A stretch of 64,000 bases of DNA, taken from assembly GCA_015482705.2 (NCBI GenBank), contig JADMLA020000008.1, positions 139,683 through 203,682 of the forward strand, in the 5' to 3' direction. The notes below the pieces were generated by a model that was given only the letters and a program-made list of their open reading frames with translations, had not been told where the DNA came from and searched no databases. Positions within the stretch are counted from its first letter, which is position 1; every line of letters starts with the position of its first letter. The position numbers were made by a program, and so were the translations under genes. This document shows positions 61,242 through 64,000 of this stretch, piece by piece. The stretch comes from Prosthecochloris sp. (GTDB lineage Bacteria > Bacteroidota > Chlorobiia > Chlorobiales > Chlorobiaceae).

Positions 61242-62153
61242 ATGTCTATACTTGTCGTTGGTTCCCTCGCTTTTGATGATATCGAAACTCCTTTCGGCCG
61301 ATCGGACAACACCCTTGGAGGCTCTTCAACCTATATCGCCCTTTCGAGCAGCTACTTCTCTGACGAAATCAAACTCGTCGGTGTCGTTGGCAATGATTTT
61401 GAAGATGATCATTTCCGCCTTCTACACAACAACGGTATCGACACCAAAGGAATTCAGGTCATTGACAACGGCAAAACTTTCCGCTGGAGCGGCCGGTACC
61501 ATTATGACATGAACACGCGGGACACCCTCGATACACAACTCAACGTATTCGCAGATTTCAACCCGCATATCCCTTCGCAGTACCGCGAAGCGAAATACGT
61601 CTGCCTCGGCAACATCGATCCGGAACTGCAAATGAAGGTACTCGACCAGGTTTCGAACCCCGACCTCGTGATCCTCGATACCATGAATTTCTGGATAGAA
61701 GGAAAACCCGAAGAATTGAAAAAAACGCTCGAAAGGGTTGATATTTTCATTCTCAACGACAGTGAAGCCCGACTCCTCAGCGGCAATCCGAACCTTGTCA
61801 AATCGGCAAGAATCATCAGAAATATGGGACCGAAAACATTGATCATAAAAAAAGGAGAGCATGGTGCACTTCTCTTTACCGACAACGGCATCTTCGCAGC
61901 ACCTGCATATCCTCTGGAATCAATCTACGATCCAACCGGTGCAGGAGACACATTCGCCGGAGGGTTCCTCGGACACCTGGCAAGAGCAGGAGAAATCAAC
62001 GATACGGAACTCCGTAAAGCAGTCCTTTACGGAAGCGCCATGGCAAGCTTCTGTGTTGAAAAGTTCGGAACAGAGAAATTAGCCAACCTCGAACTGCTCG
62101 AAATAGAAGACCGTTACCAGAGCTTCCTCGACCTCTCTAAAATCGAGGAATAA
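61242..62153 (+). CDS. PfkB-family carbohydrate/nucleoside kinase
   Basis: 303 residues of the ribokinase/PfkB type. It has GSLAFDDIETPFGRSDNTLG near the start, LGGSSTYIALSSSYF, FILNDSEARLLSG, and the C-terminal signature DPTGAGDTFAGGFLG with catalytic Asp. Substrate unknown; members of this length act on sugars or nucleosides. It lies 52 bases after the GH13-like gene and 73 before the symporter. Confidence 0.88.
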   Translation: MSILVVGSLAFDDIETPFGRSDNTLGGSSTYIALSSSYFSDEIKLVGVVGNDFEDDHFRLLHNNGIDTKGIQVIDNGKTFRWSGRYHYDMNTRDTLDTQLNVFADFNPHIPSQYREAKYVCLGNIDPELQMKVLDQVSNPDLVILDTMNFWIEGKPEELKKTLERVDIFILNDSEARLLSGNPNLVKSARIIRNMGPKTLIIKKGEHGALLFTDNGIFAAPAYPLESIYDPTGAGDTFAGGFLGHLARAGEINDTELRKAVLYGSAMASFCVEKFGTEKLANLELLEIEDRYQSFLDLSKIEE

Positions 62154-62226
62154 GAAAATCTGCAGCAGGATAACCGGCTCATAAACACGGTTATCCTGCC
62201 TAACTGCAACCCAGCCCTGAAAAGAC

Positions 62227-63990
62227 ATGGAGCAGCTCACCAACCTCGACTTCAGCATCATTGCCGGATATTTGGCACTCACTTTGCTTATAGGCCTTTA
62301 TTTCTCGAAAAGGGCGTCTCAAAATGTCAACGAGTTTTTTCTCTCCGGTCGACGGCTTCCCTGGTGGATAGCCGGAACCGGAATGGTTGCAACCACCTTC
62401 GCTGCCGATACGCCGCTTGCCGTAACAGGACTGGTAGCCAAGCACGGCATTGCCGGTAATTGGCTTTGGTGGACATTCGTATCCGGAGGTATGCTCACCG
62501 TTTTTTTCTTCGCAAGGCTATGGAGACGAGCAAACATCCTCACCGACCTCGAATTCATCGAACTTCGCTACAGCGGTAAACCCGCACAATTTCTCCGCGG
62601 TTTCAAGGCTGTTTATTTCGGCTTGTTCATCAATGCAGTGATTATCGGCTGGGTTAATCTCGCGATGTACAAAATCATCAAGATAATGCTGCCGGAACTC
62701 AATCCCGAAATGGTGATCGTAGCCTGTGTCCTGTTGACCACACTGTATTCCGGCCTTTCGGGTCTCTGGGGGGTCACCATTACCGACACGTTACAGTTCG
62801 TCATTTCGATGGCTGGATGCATTGTCCTTGCGGTATTGGTCCTCGATGCGCCGGAAATCACGCAAGCCGGAGGCCTGACAAAAGCACTTCCGGAATGGAT
62901 GTTCGACTTTTTCCCTGTGATAACCGACAAAACCTCATCCGGCAGTTTCGGCTCCGCATATGAACTCACTTTCGCGTCATTTGCAGCCATGGCATTTGTC
63001 CAATGGTGGGCCTCGTGGTATCCCGGTGCCGAACCGGGAGGCGGCGGTTACATCGCCCAGAGAATGATGAGCGCCAAGGATGAAAAACATTCACTTCTCG
63101 CCACCCTGTGGTTCATCATCGCACACTACTGCCTCAGGCCCTGGCCCTGGATTATTGTCGGACTTGCAAGTCTTGTGCTGTTCCCCGACCTGCCTCTTGA
63201 GCAAAAAGAAGATGGTTTTGTCTATGTCATGCAGTCCATTCTTCCTCCAGGGCTGAAGGGATTGCTGATAGCCACTTTTCTTGCTGCTTACATGTCTACC
63301 CTTTCAACGCATCTCAACTGGGGAACAAGCTACTTGGTCAACGATTTCTATAAACGTTTCATCAACACCAGCGCATCGTCGAAGCATTATGTCTTCATTG
63401 CGAGAATTTTTACCGCAGGTGTCGCTATTTTCGCGCTATTCATAACGTTTTTCGTACTGAAAACCATAACCGGAGCCTGGGAATTCATCATCCAGTGTGG
63501 GGCCGGAACCGGATTCGTGCTGATTCTTCGGTGGTACTGGTGGAGACTGAATGCCTGGTCGGAGATAGTTTCCATGATCGCTCCGTTTGTGGTGTATACC
63601 TGGATCCTGCTGTTTACCGACATCGAGTTTCCGAGCTCTATTTACATTATCGTGATGTTCACGATTGCCGCAACCCTCATCGCCACCTATGCGACTCAAG
63701 CTACCGAAGAAAAGCAACTTCTGGCGTTCTATTCGAAAACAAGAGTCGGAGGAGTGCTCTGGAAAAAAGTATCCGAAAAACTGCCGCATATAGAATCGGA
63801 TAAAGGTTTTTTCAGGCTGTTTGCAGACTGGGCAGGAGGAGTGGTACTGGTTTATTCCACCCTGTTCGCAACAGGAAAATTTATTTTCGGCGAACATCAG
63901 CAAGCCATCGTTTATTATGCAATCGCCTTGCTTGCCGGAACATTCATCTATATCGATCTAAGCCGTAAAGGATGGAACAATCTCAATTAA
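62227..63990 (+). CDS. Sodium:solute symporter (SSS family)
   Basis: 587 residues with about 13 membrane helices. SSS marks: FSIIAGYLALTLLIGLYFSK, VNEFFLSGRRLPWWIAGTGM (helix 2 region), AADTPLAVTGL, and LKGLLIATFLAAYMSTLSTH with the Na+-site Ser/Thr residues near the middle. It should bring in a small organic solute with Na+. A C-terminal pair of helices (VVLVYSTLFATGKFIFG) extends it. The gene ends 10 bases before the window end. Confidence 0.9.
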   Translation: MEQLTNLDFSIIAGYLALTLLIGLYFSKRASQNVNEFFLSGRRLPWWIAGTGMVATTFAADTPLAVTGLVAKHGIAGNWLWWTFVSGGMLTVFFFARLWRRANILTDLEFIELRYSGKPAQFLRGFKAVYFGLFINAVIIGWVNLAMYKIIKIMLPELNPEMVIVACVLLTTLYSGLSGLWGVTITDTLQFVISMAGCIVLAVLVLDAPEITQAGGLTKALPEWMFDFFPVITDKTSSGSFGSAYELTFASFAAMAFVQWWASWYPGAEPGGGGYIAQRMMSAKDEKHSLLATLWFIIAHYCLRPWPWIIVGLASLVLFPDLPLEQKEDGFVYVMQSILPPGLKGLLIATFLAAYMSTLSTHLNWGTSYLVNDFYKRFINTSASSKHYVFIARIFTAGVAIFALFITFFVLKTITGAWEFIIQCGAGTGFVLILRWYWWRLNAWSEIVSMIAPFVVYTWILLFTDIEFPSSIYIIVMFTIAATLIATYATQATEEKQLLAFYSKTRVGGVLWKKVSEKLPHIESDKGFFRLFADWAGGVVLVYSTLFATGKFIFGEHQQAIVYYAIALLAGTFIYIDLSRKGWNNLN

Positions 63991-64000
63991 CACAATCAAC

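Noticed and set aside
1..64000. tRNA, rRNA genes or CRISPR arrays
   Set aside because: T-loop-like GTTCGA/GTTCAA strings lie inside protein genes or lack a cloverleaf; no regularly spaced direct repeats of CRISPR size were seen.

Overview
The window looks like chromosome from a green sulfur bacterium (Chlorobiota, Prosthecochloris/Chlorobium-like). This is inferred from the gene set: a cobalamin pathway under a B12 riboswitch, sulfide:quinone oxidoreductase, a complete Rnf complex, a nickel ECF transporter, an ArsA/Get3-family ATPase, and Amt with P-II and a Gcw_chp-type porin. No rRNA, tRNA or CRISPR array was recognised.

Layout. 1-2.6 kb (minus): a CbiH-CbiC fusion and CbiL behind a cobalamin riboswitch. 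2.6-8.8 kb: SRPBCC protein, Nudix hydrolase, BtuF-like lipoprotein, MFS exporter, CCA/poly(A)-type nucleotidyltransferase and PurB. 9.0-14.3 kb: RseC-like protein and rnfBCDGEA. 14.4-20.7 kb: GNAT, GyrI-like protein and a possible phosphate-scavenging block (lipoprotein pyrophosphatase, TonB receptor, beta-propeller phytase). 21-24.6 kb: SQR and thiSGH. 24.6-29.2 kb: CPBP protease, methyltransferase, SulP transporter and a tandem Usp protein.

29.3-41.3 kb is an accessory island full of broken genes. It holds a likely uncharacterised RiPP locus: a 98-residue precursor ending in five tandem Gly-Cys units, followed by a radical SAM/SPASM enzyme and a decayed amino-acid racemase. It also holds an IS3-family remnant, an HXXEE protein with a partial duplicate, DUF3788, two nucleotidyltransferases (one clearly AadA-like), a methyltransferase, a CAP protein, an ICMT-family protein, an NmrA-like SDR and a V8-like protease. 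A REP-associated tyrosine transposase (RAYT) element is present in one intact and two damaged copies.

41.5-64 kb returns to core-type genes: apbE (flavinylation, linking to Rnf), pgi, an RsbW-like ATPase, amt-glnK-porin, nikR-nikKMLQO, a GNAT-like protein, DUF2892, DAHP synthase, ArsA/Get3, a LysM lytic transglycosylase, truA, and a run of an atypical GH13 protein, a PfkB kinase and a sodium:solute symporter.

Most interesting: the Gly-Cys-Gln repeat RiPP locus; the RAYT element with an internally deleted copy; the exported pyrophosphatase beside the receptor-phytase pair; the AadA-like resistance gene; and a P-II protein without Tyr at position 51.
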